The position numbers and the translations under genes are program-made. Below, in pieces: positions 35,291-49,400 of a stretch of DNA of 64,000 bases; the stretch's first letter is position 1, and each line of letters opens with the position of its first letter. Origin of the DNA: Symsagittifera roscoffensis (Eukaryota; Xenacoelomorpha; Acoela; Convolutidae); the NCBI RefSeq assembly GCF_963678635.1, contig NC_087062.1, positions 20,757,789-20,821,788 of the forward strand, in the 5' to 3' direction. The notes below the pieces were generated by a model. It saw only the letters and a list, made by a program, of their open reading frames with translations. It searched no databases and had not been told where the DNA came from.

Positions 35291-35934
35291 TGACAGCAGA
35301 ATTGAAGCAGAAATGTGTATGGAGAACTGTTTGCGGGTAAAACAGTCAAGTTTCAACTGAAATCGAACTACCGGGTTTTGTCTTCTCAAGCATCGGGGAA
35401 CAGGAACTTGGAATAAAGCTGAGCCACCGAGTTACGGGAACCAAGCCGACCAAAATAAACAGACAGAAGATAGTCCGAAAAAGCACAAACTCTAGTTTGC
35501 AAAAATTAGGCCCGCCGGATTCAAATTGCAGACTTTTGCAGTCTCAAGCTGTTGTTTTACTTCTAGCTGGATGCGCCGGATGGTTGATTGAATTTGAATT
35601 TTTAACTACTAAGTCAAAATTAACACATCCGAAAATACCTATGTAGAAATTCTTAACTTATTAAAATGTTCAGTACCTTTTCCCCTCAGAGCACATACAC
35701 GCGCACAAACACCTTTACCGGTCGTAACAACGCAAAAAAGGCCACAAATTCGATATTAATTCCACCGGAAATTAATAGGCCCATAAAAAAAACAAACAAC
35801 AGGGAAAAAAGTGAACTTTTACTAAATCGCGCTGATAAAATTAGAAACAATGTCAAAAGCAAACTTCAATTCGGCCTGATTTTTAAAATGTCAAAAGCTA
35901 CTGCAGTGAAAATTGTTTAAGGCTAAAAAATGAA

Positions 35935-36245
35935 CAACTTTATTTGTTGCAACTTGGCCGACAAAACATGAGCAGAAAAATCATCGGCCGAAATTTGTTC
36001 GAACCGGAAAATTAACCTTTTGAAAAAAATTGGTCCTGGTCAGATTCAAACCCAGGGCCTTGCCGTCCCAAGCTTATTCGTTACTACCAGGCTAAGTGAG
36101 CAAGAGACAACACTACAAAACTTGAACTACTTATGAACCAAGGTAACGTCAGGAGTCCAATAAGTCCTGTGGACAGAGTTGTTTACGGGAAAAAAGTCCA
36201 GTACCCGATTGCAAAACCCTTGCTTATTGCAAGTGTAATGAACAT
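35935..36245 (-). mobile_element. tRNA-derived SINE (family S2)
   Basis: On the - strand, 36110-36035 is tRNA-like: A-box CTTAGCCTGGTAGT, anticodon region AAGCTTGGGACGGC, B-box GGGTTTGAATCT. The body includes GGCCGAC, CGGCCGAAA and a distal TTGCTTATTGCAAG. The same architecture is seen at 60560. Confidence 0.6.
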
Positions 36246-37192
36246 ATCATATTGAATGAGCCGAAAGACCATTCGGAGCCAAAAGACCTGACCAGAGAAA
36301 CACTTGATTCGTTACGAACTGCTAAGGCTGTGCTAATAAATTCCAACTGATATAATTCGACTTTCAACTTCACCATAGGCAACAAAGTTAGAAAAACGTA
36401 AAAGAACTCAAGGAAACCTAAGACCACAAAGAAGTTTCTTAAATTGAAGCTTTCTCATTTTCGAGAAAAATTTATGATTGACAAATTAGCCATGAACTTA
36501 ACTAAAAAAGAGAAAACACTTATCTAAAGGGTATATATAAAACTTAATTGAACGAAGTACCTGAAAACAAAAAGAAACCAAGTTTTTCGGCAGCTTTTTC
36601 AATTCAAATGTGATTATTTCAGTTTGTGTGCAGAAACAGTGAGTGTTAAGGCCCAGGTCAACATCATTAGTCTGACTTTGTTCAGAATTGAGTTCACTTC
36701 ATTATTAACATTTTGTTATTCTTGAATATACAGCTGATCCGTCACTTTCTCAGCTGAGCTACACTCATTTTCATATTTCTTCCTTCTGTCAGAGATATTC
36801 TCACTCATGGAAAAAATCAAGATTACAACAAAAAGTGAATTAACCTGAACTTGCTAGTATTATAGTTTTATTCAATATTCTTGTTAATGACGCAAACTAA
36901 GATCGTATACTTTTCTTAAAACCAATAATATTTTTTTTTGTTTTAAATTAATTTTTCAAAAAGATGTTCTGTATTATAGTAAAAGGAAACAGTTAAGCAA
37001 AATCCGAATTTCAATTACAGTAAAAGAAAATAATAAATTCTGCAGAAAATAAGGACAAAAATCAAACAACTAACACGTAAGAAAGCATAATTTATACTTT
37101 TTGAAATAGCAAATATTATCGAAGATTTCAGCAATTACTAGGCCGTTTCGTTAAGTTTCGTTTTGTTCGCTATTAGTTTTTAGCTTCTATTA
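36246..37192. other. 3' flank of the RBBP6-like gene
   Basis: AT-rich. It includes the probable 3' UTR (down to the AATAAA at 36872) and intergenic sequence. No further gene recognised. Confidence 0.4.
36867..36872 (-). promoter_or_regulatory. candidate polyadenylation signal of the RBBP6-like gene
   Basis: The first AATAAA on the - strand downstream of the TGA lies about 320 nt after it. Position and sequence fit a polyadenylation signal, but there is no transcript evidence. Confidence 0.4.
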
Positions 37193-37452
37193 TCATTTCC
37201 TGCGTTTGTCTTTCTTGGAATGATAAGTCGCATCTCTAACAGGTGATCTCGGAGCCCTCGAACTGACATAGACGTCGTCATCGTGTCGAGGGCGACCCGA
37301 GTGCTTCGAAGGGTAGTCGGATCTATCGTGCGGTCGGCGACTGTGACTGGATTTTCGTTCTCCTCTGTCCCGCCGGTGGTGCCGTCTTGTCTGTTGGTCT
37401 GGAGATGATATGGATCTGCTTTTATATGAAGCACCATCTGACTCAGATCCAC
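37193..37452 (-). CDS. RBBP6: RBBP6-like terminal coding exon
   Basis: The acceptor ATATATTTAG leads into 86 codons including TGA (37195-37193). It encodes SGSESDGASYKSRSISSPDQ, an Arg/His-rich run (RRHHRRDRGERKSSHSRRPH), and ends DATYHSKKDKRRK. The frame is fixed by the phase-1 donor upstream. A different frame is open here too but is out of phase. Confidence 0.88.
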
Positions 37453-40400
37453 CTAAATATATCAGTGCATATGAAAAATTTTAGAATATGCAGTTTTTAT
37501 ATAGTTTTTTTAAATAAAAATGATGTTTTAAGTTAACAGGCAATAAGCATCTCAAAATTGAAATACATAAGATTTGCAGGGAAAATTTCGGAAGAAAACA
37601 TTTTTATACCCTTGTTTGAAAAACATGCAACAGGTTCTTTGGTCAAGAATACCGTGAATCAATGTGTAAGCACTCCTTCTTTACAGTTAATGGCAAATTT
37701 TTGACAATATCTGTGACCTTTAGTAATTTAATTGGTAAAACCCTTTAAAGGTGTAATTGGTAAAAACAGCATTTTAGGTTAATTTGTTTTTTGAACACGG
37801 TTTTCGCGTGTAGAAATCAGTGATGAAGAGACATCCGACGTCAAAATAAGCAGTTTTAGGTTAAATAACTACGTTCAAATTTACACATTGGAGTGTTTAC
37901 ACATTGATCAACGGTATTCTTGAGCAAAGAACCTGTTGCATGTTTTTTAAACAAGTGTATAAAAAACGTTTTCTTTCAAAATTATCCCTGCAAATCTAAT
38001 GTATTTCAATTTTGAGATGCTTATTGCCTGTTAACAATTTGGCATTAACAATACATAACATGCACTGGAACTTGAATATTTGCTTACTGATTTCGGAGTA
38101 GTGAGAAGTATGGTTGTTGTTCCTCTGTGGAGCCGGACTGTCTGTTCTTCTTTTCTTGTGGTCTCCTCTACCCCGTCTCTCGTCTCGTTCATCATCCGAG
38201 TCATCTCGCCTCGAAACCTTCTTGCTCCCTCTACTCTTAGGCGGCAGTTGCTCGTCCGGCATCAAAGCGGTAACTTTGCTTTTGGTGGGCGAGACTTGTT
38301 CTGGAGCTCTCCGCTGTAATAAAAAAAATACATGATTTCAATTTCTAGCCTAAAAGCAGACTGGGTGGACGTTTCATGATATGCTGATAACTTGAATCAC
38401 CTGAATATCAACTTATAGTTGTATTTGGTCCACATTTTTCAATTATAGAAGTACTTTTGCAATGTTGGAAATGGCCGCGAAACGTTTTTCTCAAGTATAT
38501 TCAATCCTCATACTGTTATACGACAGTACTATTGTTATAGGGCAATCATAAAATTGAACCTTGTCTTTCTTTGATGGACTCCTCTTCTCGTAGGGACTGC
38601 GACTCCTGGAGACGGATCTCGACTCACTCCTACTATCTCTGTCTCTCTCCTTTCTCACGCGCTCTTTTCTGCTCCCATTGCCCCCCACTGACTCGTACAC
38701 TTCGTCCCTTTCTCTTCCCCTCCCGTCGCCTACACGGTCAGATGAGTGGGATCTTCTGTACTTGTCAGATTTATGCCGCCGGGTGTGAGTGATGACTGCT
38801 GACGAAACTGCACCTGGTCAAATCACATGCCATTAGCATTAAGTCTTGAGAATAAAAAACACCTTAGATTACCCATACTGTCGAACATTCATACCAAAGA
38901 TAACTTACAGCTAGTAAAAATTTCTATTTCTGGTGCAACAACTCCAGCTGGCTAAGCAACTTTAAAAAGTAAGTCACGTTTTCAATTTGCTTGAGCGTAT
39001 AGGTCTTTGATAAAACAAACCTTTTTTTTCTTCGTCTCTATAAACGTATCGGTCCCTCTCCTTGTTTTTGATCTTTCGTTCCACCGAGTACTGTCGATCT
39101 TCCGAGCGACGTCTCACTATCTTGTCCGCCTTCCTGCGTTTGGCCGAGGGCGACCTGCTCTCGACACTGTACTTTTCATCTTTATCGTACGCAGGTGAGG
39201 GTCCGTCTTCTGGGTCACTTGAGACTGGCTCCCTTGAAGCGGCATCACTGCTGGAACTTCTTCGTTGCCTTTCTTTCTTGGATTCTTTATCTGTAGAAAA
39301 AACAAGTTTTGAAAAATATATTTTTTACACAGAGGTAATATTACAATCCGTATAAATTATGATGTCTTTAAAAATGGGTTCAAGGTAGAATGCTTACAAA
39401 CTTCGAAATACTTCGATCTTTTCCAATAATACGAGCTCGAAATGCTTCTAACCTTCTTTGTTCTTCTTCTTTTTCTTCTTCTTAGTCTTCAACTCCTTTT
39501 TCCCAACACTCTCTTCTGCAGTCGGACTCGTCGCATTTCTCTCCTTCATTTTCTTCTTTTCTTTAGACTTCTTTTCCTTCTTCGACTTCTTTTTATCTTG
39601 ACTTTGACCTCCCCCTTCCGTCTCTGAATCAGCAGCTGACGATTCCACTCGATCCGAGGTCTTACTGACCATCGGCGGAGGCTCGACTCTGAGTCGTTTC
39701 TTCTTTTTTGAGGGCGACTGGGAACTCCTCTTCTCCTCTGAATTATTTTGCTCGTCATCATCGATTCCGTCGTTTTCTCCAGGTATGAATTCTTCTTCAG
39801 CAGATAACTGTGGATGGTCATAGTCACTCGGATGCGATGCAGCATCGTGAGCCGACTTCACGCTTTCGGAATCATTAACTCCTTCGTTATTTGTAGTCTC
39901 ATTAGCAAAAACTTTCTCAGCTGACTTTGCTTCTATTTTCTCCAACTTAGCTTTCAAAATGGAAACTTTTGAGGGTTTTTCAATTGGAGACTTTTCTGTC
40001 AGAACTTCGTTCTCTTTTCCATAACTCAATTTACTTGATTTATCGGGTGTTTTCCCTTCAATATCTGAATGTCTGCTTTTCTTGGGAGTCTTTTTGATTA
40101 CAGATGTATGCTCTTTTCCCTTTGACTCCTTTTTAGCCTGATCAATTTCATTTTCACTTTCTTCAGACCCGTACTGAACTAACCCCAGAGCGTTCTCTTT
40201 GTCTTTCTTTTTATCTTTTTTCTTCTTCGACTTTGTTTCCTCAATTACGACACTTTCAGCTTCTGGTACCATAATTTCCTTCAATTCTCGAGAAACGTTT
40301 TCTTTTTCATTGCCCTTCTCAGCATCTTTCTTTTCTTCCTGAATCTCTAACGCTTCAGGCGTTCGATCTCTTGAACTTGACCCCTGTTTAGCTATCAACG

Positions 40401-43400
40401 CTTTCTTCCTGTGCTCCAAAATCTTAATCTGAGCCTCCTTCAGAAACTTCTCTGCTACTTTTCGATCTTCCTCCGAGTCAAATTTCATCAAATCAACAGA
40501 AGCCAGAAGTGAAAAGTCAACAGGTTCTGCTTCCTCTGGTTTTTCATCTAAGGTAGGAGTCGTCGGTTTACTCGATTCTGATTGGCCCTCTGGTCTCGTA
40601 CAATTTTCACCTTTCTTAGCGTCACTTTTCACTTTATTTATCTCGCTAAACGAAGAAACCACGTCTAACTTTTCACCCTTTTCTTCAGTCACATTTTCTA
40701 TTGTTTTTGATTCGTCATTAGACTCGTTTGAGGCCGATTTTGGCGAAAGACTGCGGCGGCGTTCTTTTGATTTTGCACGAGGCTCTTTTATGCGCCTTTG
40801 TTTCACAATCGGGGATTCCAGCTCGCCTTCTTCTAGCTTCTTTTTCCCAGCCTAAATTAATTAGAAATAATCAGACTGTGTTATCGGAAGAAAAGCTAGA
40901 CCCTTACTTAATTAGAGTGAAAAGGCTATATGTGGAAAAAGTACAATTACAATGACGAAATTACAATGTTGTTGTATCAGTTGCACAGAACATTCCCACC
41001 AAAGGTAACATTTGCCAAGCAGTTTTCTTTACTTGTTTAAAAACCGTTCGATCATTTCTAACATTTTTCGACCAAAAGAGGAGCATAGAATAAGGTTGTC
41101 AACTAAAAACATAGCCAACACAGTTAGAAAATAGTCAATCAGTAGAAAGGGACAGGAAAAAAACTGTCGAATTTCAAAATAAAATTATATGGTCTTAAAG
41201 TTCAAAGAATTTCAAGATTAATTTAAGATTGGGACGTTTTTGATTATCTTAACTCAAATTGAGAAAACAGGATCAATTGGTATAGTTCACGTTTTTCGTG
41301 ACTTTTACATTTTTTTCCTGTCGAATAGTGGTGTTTGCCTTCCCTTTAACGAAGGAAATGGACTAAATTTAAAATGATATCATACTTTAAACCGCAAAAA
41401 TCAAATTTGAGCATGAACTAATTTTACGATTTTTTCATGAAAATTTTTTTTTCAAATCACCAAGACCTATATTAGAGTCTTCACTGCGCTCATCGACTCT
41501 TAATAATACGGTAGCCATATCTACTATAGCTAGAGAATTGTTTAACAGATAGCCAAAACGGATTTCTCATTCTCTCTCCCCGCAGTAAATTACTCTGAAA
41601 AATGAAATTACTCCACACTGAGACAATATTTTAACAATTTCTTTTGAGAATCCGAATCGCGATTGAAAGTTTCTTGTTAGAAAATCCCCAGGTCTCGCGA
41701 TAGTTCCTTCCCGCTCACTTCGTAAAAAAAGGCCATAACAATGTTTTTGTGCTGTATCTCAACCTTTTTGCACTAGCTTCCAAAGTGACACTAAAAACTA
41801 ATGATTACCTTTGAAGACGTCTCCATTTCCTCCACCTTTTGTCTGGCACTTTTTAGTACTGCTTCTAAGGGATCAGATATTCTAAAGAACAAATTATGTT
41901 ACTCCAGCTTAATCAATTTTCTTCAGAAACGTTTGACTTTCCGTCAAAAGTTTGACAGAAAGTTAACTTAAAGCTTACTCGGTCAAAGATGGCGACTTCG
42001 CTGCTCTCGGTTTCTTCAAGCCCCTCGGAGACGGCGATCGGGTTTTAGGACTTTTTGAGAATGTTCTAGAACCACTTCTTGACCTACTCTGTTTCCTATG
42101 CTTCTTTGACTGTGGAGGATACGGTTCGTACCTTTTGTACTCTCCTCGGCGCTTGTCGTCTGCTGGCCAACCATGTTTTGGCTGGAAAGGCCTTCTTTCT
42201 CGGGACTTCTCCCTGTGCGCCCGCTTCTCTGGGCGGGACTTTCTCGGCGATGGAGACCTACGTCGTCTCGCAAGTTTCTTCATCTTGCGTGCACCTCGAG
42301 ACGAGTCATCGCTGGATACTAATTGTTGTAATTGCTTCTCGAGTAGCCTAAATGTAGGTGGTAGGTCAGTAAACCGAAGTACCAGAAAGTTAAAAAAGGG
42401 CCGGCCAGATCAGTAAAAAGAAAATGCATAATTCAACTACGTAACCTTATGTAGTGACGATAAAAATTTGTTCTAATGGCAAATTTTCCCCTCAAAACCA
42501 AAATTGGGTCAAAATTGAAAAAAAAACTTTTGCCATTAGCCCCTGCCATTAGCCCCATCATGACACGTTCATCGACTTTAAAAAATGAAATAAAAAAAGC
42601 CGCAAAGTAAACAAAAATGGAAAATACCCAAAAAAAGTAATATAAAAAATACCCAAAAGCAAAAATTTCATGTTTTGACTCAAATGATGTTCAATTTGAG
42701 GAAAACACGTCCAGCAATACAGTCGATTCGTAAAAAAAAATTTAAAACATTTATCGAGCGGCAAGTGAGCCGACAAAACTTGGTTGATTATCCGGTGAGC
42801 CGAAAACAAAATTGTTGTCATGAAAACTTTGATCTGTCAAATTCTGAAACTAAAACAATTTCATCCTTGTGTGTTTCAAAGAAGGTTCGTAAAAATGTGA
42901 ACATAATTTTTACGAACCTTCTTTGAAACACACAAGGATGAAATTGTTTTAGTTTCAGAATTTGACAGATCAAAGTTTTCATGACAACAATTTTGTTTTC
43001 ATGACAACAATTTTGTTACTTTAATCTTTAAAATGTGAAAATCATGTTCACCTTAAATGGGATGGAATAAAACCAAAGCCCAAACCATGTAGGCCGAACA
43101 AAGCTTTTTTTTTTTTAAAAAGGAATATGTACGAAGTCAGGTCTAGTAAATTAAAAATTACAGGAAAAATCAAAAACACCTGCAACAACAAGTTGCTTGG
43201 AGCAAAAAAAATCCGTCATATGGCAAAAGGCGGGCATGATTTTGTTAAGCAAACTGGGAAAATCTTAAAAAACTTGAGAGTAGATTCCGATTGAATAACG
43301 CTTGTTAATCGCAAGCGTAAAAAGACTATTGGACGTATCGTGTTGTAGATGAAAAAGGACTGACTTTGCCTCCAGTCGTTTGATGTTAGTCTCTCCACTT

Positions 43401-46400
43401 TTCTTTGACAGTTGCTTCTGTCTTGCGTAGAACTCTTTTTCAGACATTGGCTTCAGAAACGGGACTCCCAACAAGGTATCCGATGACCCAGCTGCAGATC
43501 CTTTGCTCACTGCAGCGCCTGCTGAGGACACGGCTGGTGGAATGGGTAGCGGAAGCATGCTTGGCATCAAAAGTTGATTCAAATGCATTGCAGCAGCTGC
43601 CGGATTTCCAGGCCACAAACCGGCGGCGCCTCCCGGTGGCATCATATGCGGTGGCGGAAATGGAAGCTGCTATGTTAAATATCATTGATTAGCCACATCT
43701 CAATATTAAGCGGCGATACAAAAATGTTTGAAAAAAAAATAAACCTGGGCAATGCTTTTAGTTTTTTCTGCTTTCGACGCAATTTCTTTTTCCTCCTTTT
43801 TCTTTGCATCCAACAACAAGGATTTGAGCCTAAATCAAACCAAAAATTAATGCAAATGGTCCATTTTTTCAGTTTTTGCATGATTTAATATTTTCACGAA
43901 CAATTCTGCGTCTGACTGAGAAAGCTTGGATGGATCGAAGGTCGCGCTGCTATCATCATTCTTCTGTTTTTGATAATGAGGCGAGACTTTGGTTACAGTG
44001 TCAAACTCTGCGCCGGCTGGGCTGCTTTCTCTGTCTTCAGAATTTTCTCTGACCTGTTAAAACGCATATCAAACATCCCTTGAAAATTGTACTCTTTCAA
44101 ACTTTTGAAATTCAATAATTTTTGACATTCGAAACTTTTTTTGAACAATATAAATACCAATGTTTTAATTAGCTAATGATAGTTTAAAATTGCCGGTGAC
44201 TTCTAGATGATAAAAAATGATACTTTTATTTAGCTTAAAAACTTTGATTTAAACGCTTCACGGTATAGACATACATCATCGTGATTATCGTAGTTTTAAA
44301 ATTCCGAGACGAAAGCTCTTATTCTTTTTTTTTCTGAAATACGTTCATATGCAAAAGGCGAAACAATTCATTGAACTGATTGATTATTAAGAAATTTTTC
44401 GCTCAACCTCTTTCTCGAGCATGGTTGATTCGGTTCCTGAGGCCCAACTTTTTAATTACATTGAACGCACTATTTGATCGTAGTAACTCATCGGAAAACT
44501 GAACACAGCCAATATATCGTGGTAAAAATATAAATGAACTTCAGGAAACAGAAAATGCTGTTACTCTCAATCTTTCGAACTTTGAGCACAATTTACTGGA
44601 GGTTATCAAATCGGAAAATACGTGTACTTAAATAAAAAGGGATATCCGGTTGCTGTGAGTGTAGCACAGAATGTTTCAACCACATTGATTTAAAGCAAAA
44701 CGCTCAAAAATGAGGGGAAAAATTGAAAACGTTTATTTTTTTCAGATTTTTTTTTTCAATTTGGTTGATTATTTGAAAAAGATGAACTTATTTTTAAAAT
44801 TAAACAGCATTTTAAGGCTTCAAAAATTTACAGGTATATATTCTAAAATTCGTAACATTATGACTTTAACTTCGAAATTACACTCATTAAACAGATGCCA
44901 AGCTGAGCTTCGTGCCCTTTGCGATACAAAACAAGAAAGCCGTAGGAAAAAATCTAATTCAAAAACCTGGATCGATCAAAATGAACACGGCTAGTTATGA
45001 ACTAAAATATGCCAGGACCATAGAATGTGAAATAAGAATTTGAAAAATTACCAAGCTGTAACAGCCGAAAATATCTGAGCAGAAACCCTTAAAGCCGAAA
45101 AAACTTAGGAATTATAAAAAAATAATAAGTCACCCTCACCTTCAAAACACACACAAAAAAATCTTTATTTTCTCGTGAAACGAAAATATACGGCCACTAA
45201 GCCGATACAATAGAAGCCGAAACCTATCAAGCCGCAAAAGATGGAAAAACTAAACGCCGAAAAAATTCAAAACATTTGAGACTAATTAGAATTTTTTAAG
45301 CCCTGGGTCTATAAAACACAGACAAGCACCCATCGACTTTTTCTCGCTCCTCCAAAAACGCCATATGAGGCCATTAAGCCGATATAAAAGAAGCCGAAAG
45401 CTATCAAGTCGAAAAAAGAAAAAAACAAGCTGAAAAAAATGATTGTCATGAAAAATATTAGCTATAATTTCTATTAAGATGTTTAGCATTTTGTGCGCTC
45501 TAGAGGTACGCATTAAAATTATGTTCTCCCTGAAACGTCTCAAAATTAGGTCACTAAGCCGATAAAAAATAAACCGAAATCATTTGAGCAGAACAAAGTA
45601 AGTTTTTAAGCGAAAAAAAAATACATAAAAAGAGAAAATCTAAGAAGTCAACGCTAGTAAAATGGCAAACAGCAGAAGTAAATGAGAACACTAAAAGCAA
45701 CTACAATGTCTTGAAAAGTAGTGTCTGTCTGAGGCATAAATAATTTGATGAGCGTTAAAATCCGATTAATTTTGAAAAGGTTGCAAAAATTTACATTTGC
45801 TTTTGAAATTTCATTCGATTAACTAAATGTAACCCTTGATATTTCACATAAAACGCTTCAGCTACTCAATTTATTCTGTTTTTGGATTAAAAAGAATTAA
45901 ATCGTACAAAAGAGGGTTCGATATATTGTACTCAATCGGTTTACTTCTAATCATGTGGAAATTTTTGAAAGCACTTCATTCATTAACACTGTTTGGTCTT
46001 GTTTGAAAAACCGTTAGGCATCTATAGTCAGCAAACATCCAACTAATGCTTTAATGCCAAAAACAAGTAGTCAATCATTAATGCAGAGGCAACGAACTTT
46101 TGAAAGAATCTCGCAAAACCTTTTATTCAACCTTTATCGAAAAGAATGGATAAATGTTCTAATTTACAGGGGACGAAAATTTCAAAAATGTGTTGTTATT
46201 TCCATCAACATCTTCTCAGCTTTCGAACTCTTAATAAATAGAATTCATTAATTTGACATTTTCAGTAGTTTCAACTAAAAAAAAAACAGAATTTTTCAAA
46301 TCAAGCAGATTGATAGAAGCTGAATCTTCTTTGTTTGTTCATATCAATTCATCAAGCTTGCAATCATAAGCAATATAGTTTTCAAAGTCTTCTAAATCAT

Positions 46401-49400
46401 AAAAAAAATTCCTAACTTTCGAATTGTTTTCCCCAATGATACCCTTATTTTGAATCCGCAATAATTTTTTTTGCCTGGTCACACAATTTGTAGCAATCAC
46501 GATAGTCTTCTTTGTTTCTCGCAGAAGGCGACCAAATTCGGTTAAAAACTGATGTATGGAAAGTAAAACAGCTTCAATGACGTACGAATAGCAGTAGAAT
46601 TAAATTAGTATCATCAAAATTGAGTTGTGCCATTAAATTTTGGCAAAAAAAAAACAGACCAAAATTTTTCTCAAAATTTGCACTTTTTCAATATACATTT
46701 TTCTTGAAATTCAAATTAGGGCTGAAAGGGGTTTGATATCATACGATACTTTTCCCCCAGCGAGCTTTCTTTTAGGTAGTCGAAATCACTTTGTGAAGAA
46801 AAAAAACATCGTGAAGTGGTCCAACCAAAAAATCATCAAACTGACATGAAACTTTGACATAAGTAAAAGCAACAGCGGTTGCTAGGTATTATATTACAGC
46901 ATTCCTTATTCAAAAAAAAATCATCAAACGATCAAAACTTTTTAAAAAACTAATTAAACGAAGAAACAATCACGTTGTAAATATCTTATGGCATAAGAAA
47001 AGAATTAATGATGACACTTAATCACCTCTTCCAGCATATTATTAACTGTTAAAGTCATGGAAAAACTAGAGCGATCAACTTAGTCACTAATACTCCAATC
47101 AAAAAGTTTACAAACAATAAATGTTTACGAAAATTCATTCATACTAAGACAAAATTAGACAACTGCATATATTAGACAAAATCCTGATAAAATACACTTA
47201 AAACTGGTTTTCATTGAGCACATGAGAAAAATGCCACAAAAATCCACAAAAAAAAATCAAAAATCAGTTGGCCGAAAACATGCAAACAGAAATTTCAAGT
47301 CAGCATACAGGAATGAAAACGCAATGGAAACATATCTGCGTGGCTTGACTTAGCATTAAAGAAAATTGATTATTCATCAGAATTTTTAAATCACAACTAA
47401 ATGGGTCTTTTCGGCCGGCCCAAACTCTGTGTAATGACGCTTGTAGAAATGACTCGATATAACAAGTTCACAGAATCAATTTTTAGAGTTTCATAGAAAA
47501 ACAGACAGATGATCTGAGCGCTGAACCATTTCGTTCATTAAACGGCATTCACAAAGACATATTCCACGAAAAATGGGGGTTTATCCCAAGCTGGAGGAGA
47601 GTCTGAATGACGAAAACTTTTGGAACCAACCGTCTTAACATATAAAAATTTTCTAATCGGTGGAAAGTGAACAAAGAAAACCGCGAGCATTATTAACACA
47701 GATTTGTGGCAATGCAGCCTCTCTTGCCTTTCGCTGATAACGCGCGTTTGCGCTTAGAATCGATAACCCCGGTCTTTTTCACATCGTTTCCACAAGCTGT
47801 TTGTCTAGACACGCAATACGTATCAGCTCAATATTTTCAGGTAATTTTACTCGCAGCACGCATCAACTCAAAATTTTTTCATCTGATAAGTTTGTACTGG
47901 TTGATATTGGTTTTAATGTCATGGTTTTATTATCTTTATTTGATATTTTTGCGATTTCTTTTAAGCTTTACTTCGTTCCATGTTTTTACACATACTTTGA
48001 CAGCGCTCATTTATACTAGCCAAACAAAACTAAAAACACAACTGAGAACATGCAAAAAAAAACAAAGAATACAAAAAAATAGGAAAAAAAGTTCAAATAA
48101 AAAGTTTTAATTTTCGTGGAATTCGGACCCACAATTTACGTTAAAACTGCTATTTTGAGTCGATTCCTTTGCTTCAAACTTACGCGAAAATTACTGGGCC
48201 AGCTTTTGAGCGTATCATTAAATTTGAACTGATTCTTTTGTGTAGTCAAACAAAATTTAAGAAAGAAAAATTTCTGAAAGCTGAAGTGATTCTTTTATTT
48301 GGCAAAACTAAGTTCCAGGACAAATTCTTTGAAAACTGTATTTTGTTTTGAAATTGCTTACAATTCAAGAAATTGGAACTTTCATAGTAAAATGGTGGCC
48401 TACTTTGTCATCAGACGTTAGGAATTGTAACTGATCCCTATTTCAGGCATTTGCCTTTCTGACACTTAGTTGATTCGTTTTTACGGAAAATTGTGGTTCC
48501 AAATTTCACAAACAAATCAATCATATTAATTCTGATAAGCTTCTAAAAAAATTTGGTCTTATTGCTTTTTACCTCGTTAAGCCAATTTTTCTTTTTTTTT
48601 TCGCTCAATGCGTTTAATATAAATCAACACTGTAAAACGCTAACATTATTCGGTCCCTGCATCATGTGAGATACCCGCATAAAAACCAATCGCAGAATAT
48701 GGAAACGATAAGAAAAATCGAGATCCGAAAACTCTTATCTGTACTCAAAAACTTTCCTTAAACCTTGCAACAAAACAACCGGCATATCCTACAGGATTAT
48801 CCTATTGGGGATAAGAAAAGGCTCTATTCGTTGATGGCTATAGACGAAGATCAAATGAAATTTTCAAAAAAAATGACGCAAAAATTATTCAATTAATTGC
48901 CACAAAAAGCAATAGCAGAAAATCTGAAAAAAAACTGAAACTTAGTAAATTACATCAAACTTATCAAATATGAATTTGAAATGAAATGGTGAGAATGCTT
49001 GATCGCAACAAAATAAAGATAACAATAGAAAAAAGACGCCCGTAAATGAAAAAAAAAATCAATCTTCAAAAATTTCAGCCAGAAAATATCAAACTCTTGA
49101 ATCGCGAGCGACACTCGCCACAAACTTTTTTGGTATGTATGATTGTTGTTCGAAATTTTTTTGATAAGTTCAAAAGAAAATTCTCAAACCTGAAAGGCAC
49201 AAAACTAATTATAACTAAAACTTACTCCACGAACTTTTAGAACAACTCAAAAACAATGCATCCGAAAAAACTGAAATTTCTATGCAAAAATTTTAACAAG
49301 AAAGTTTGAAAACATTTTCTTTTCTGACAGAAAGTTTTGGTGTGTATAAAAACTAGGTAACTATGAATTATGTTTACCCTTTAGAAACGGTAGAAAAATT

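Noticed and set aside
39442-39627. + strand frames rich in Leu/Phe over the RBBP6-like Lys/Glu exons (also 38080-38335 and 42079-42416)
   Set aside because: They are mirror images of Lys/Glu- or Arg/Ser-coding exons on the - strand.
47706-48110. 134-codon + strand open frame in the large RBBP6-like intron
   Set aside because: Composition is low-complexity (Leu/Phe/Ser then Lys runs), no family resemblance, no splice or promoter context. It is likely chance in AT-rich DNA.
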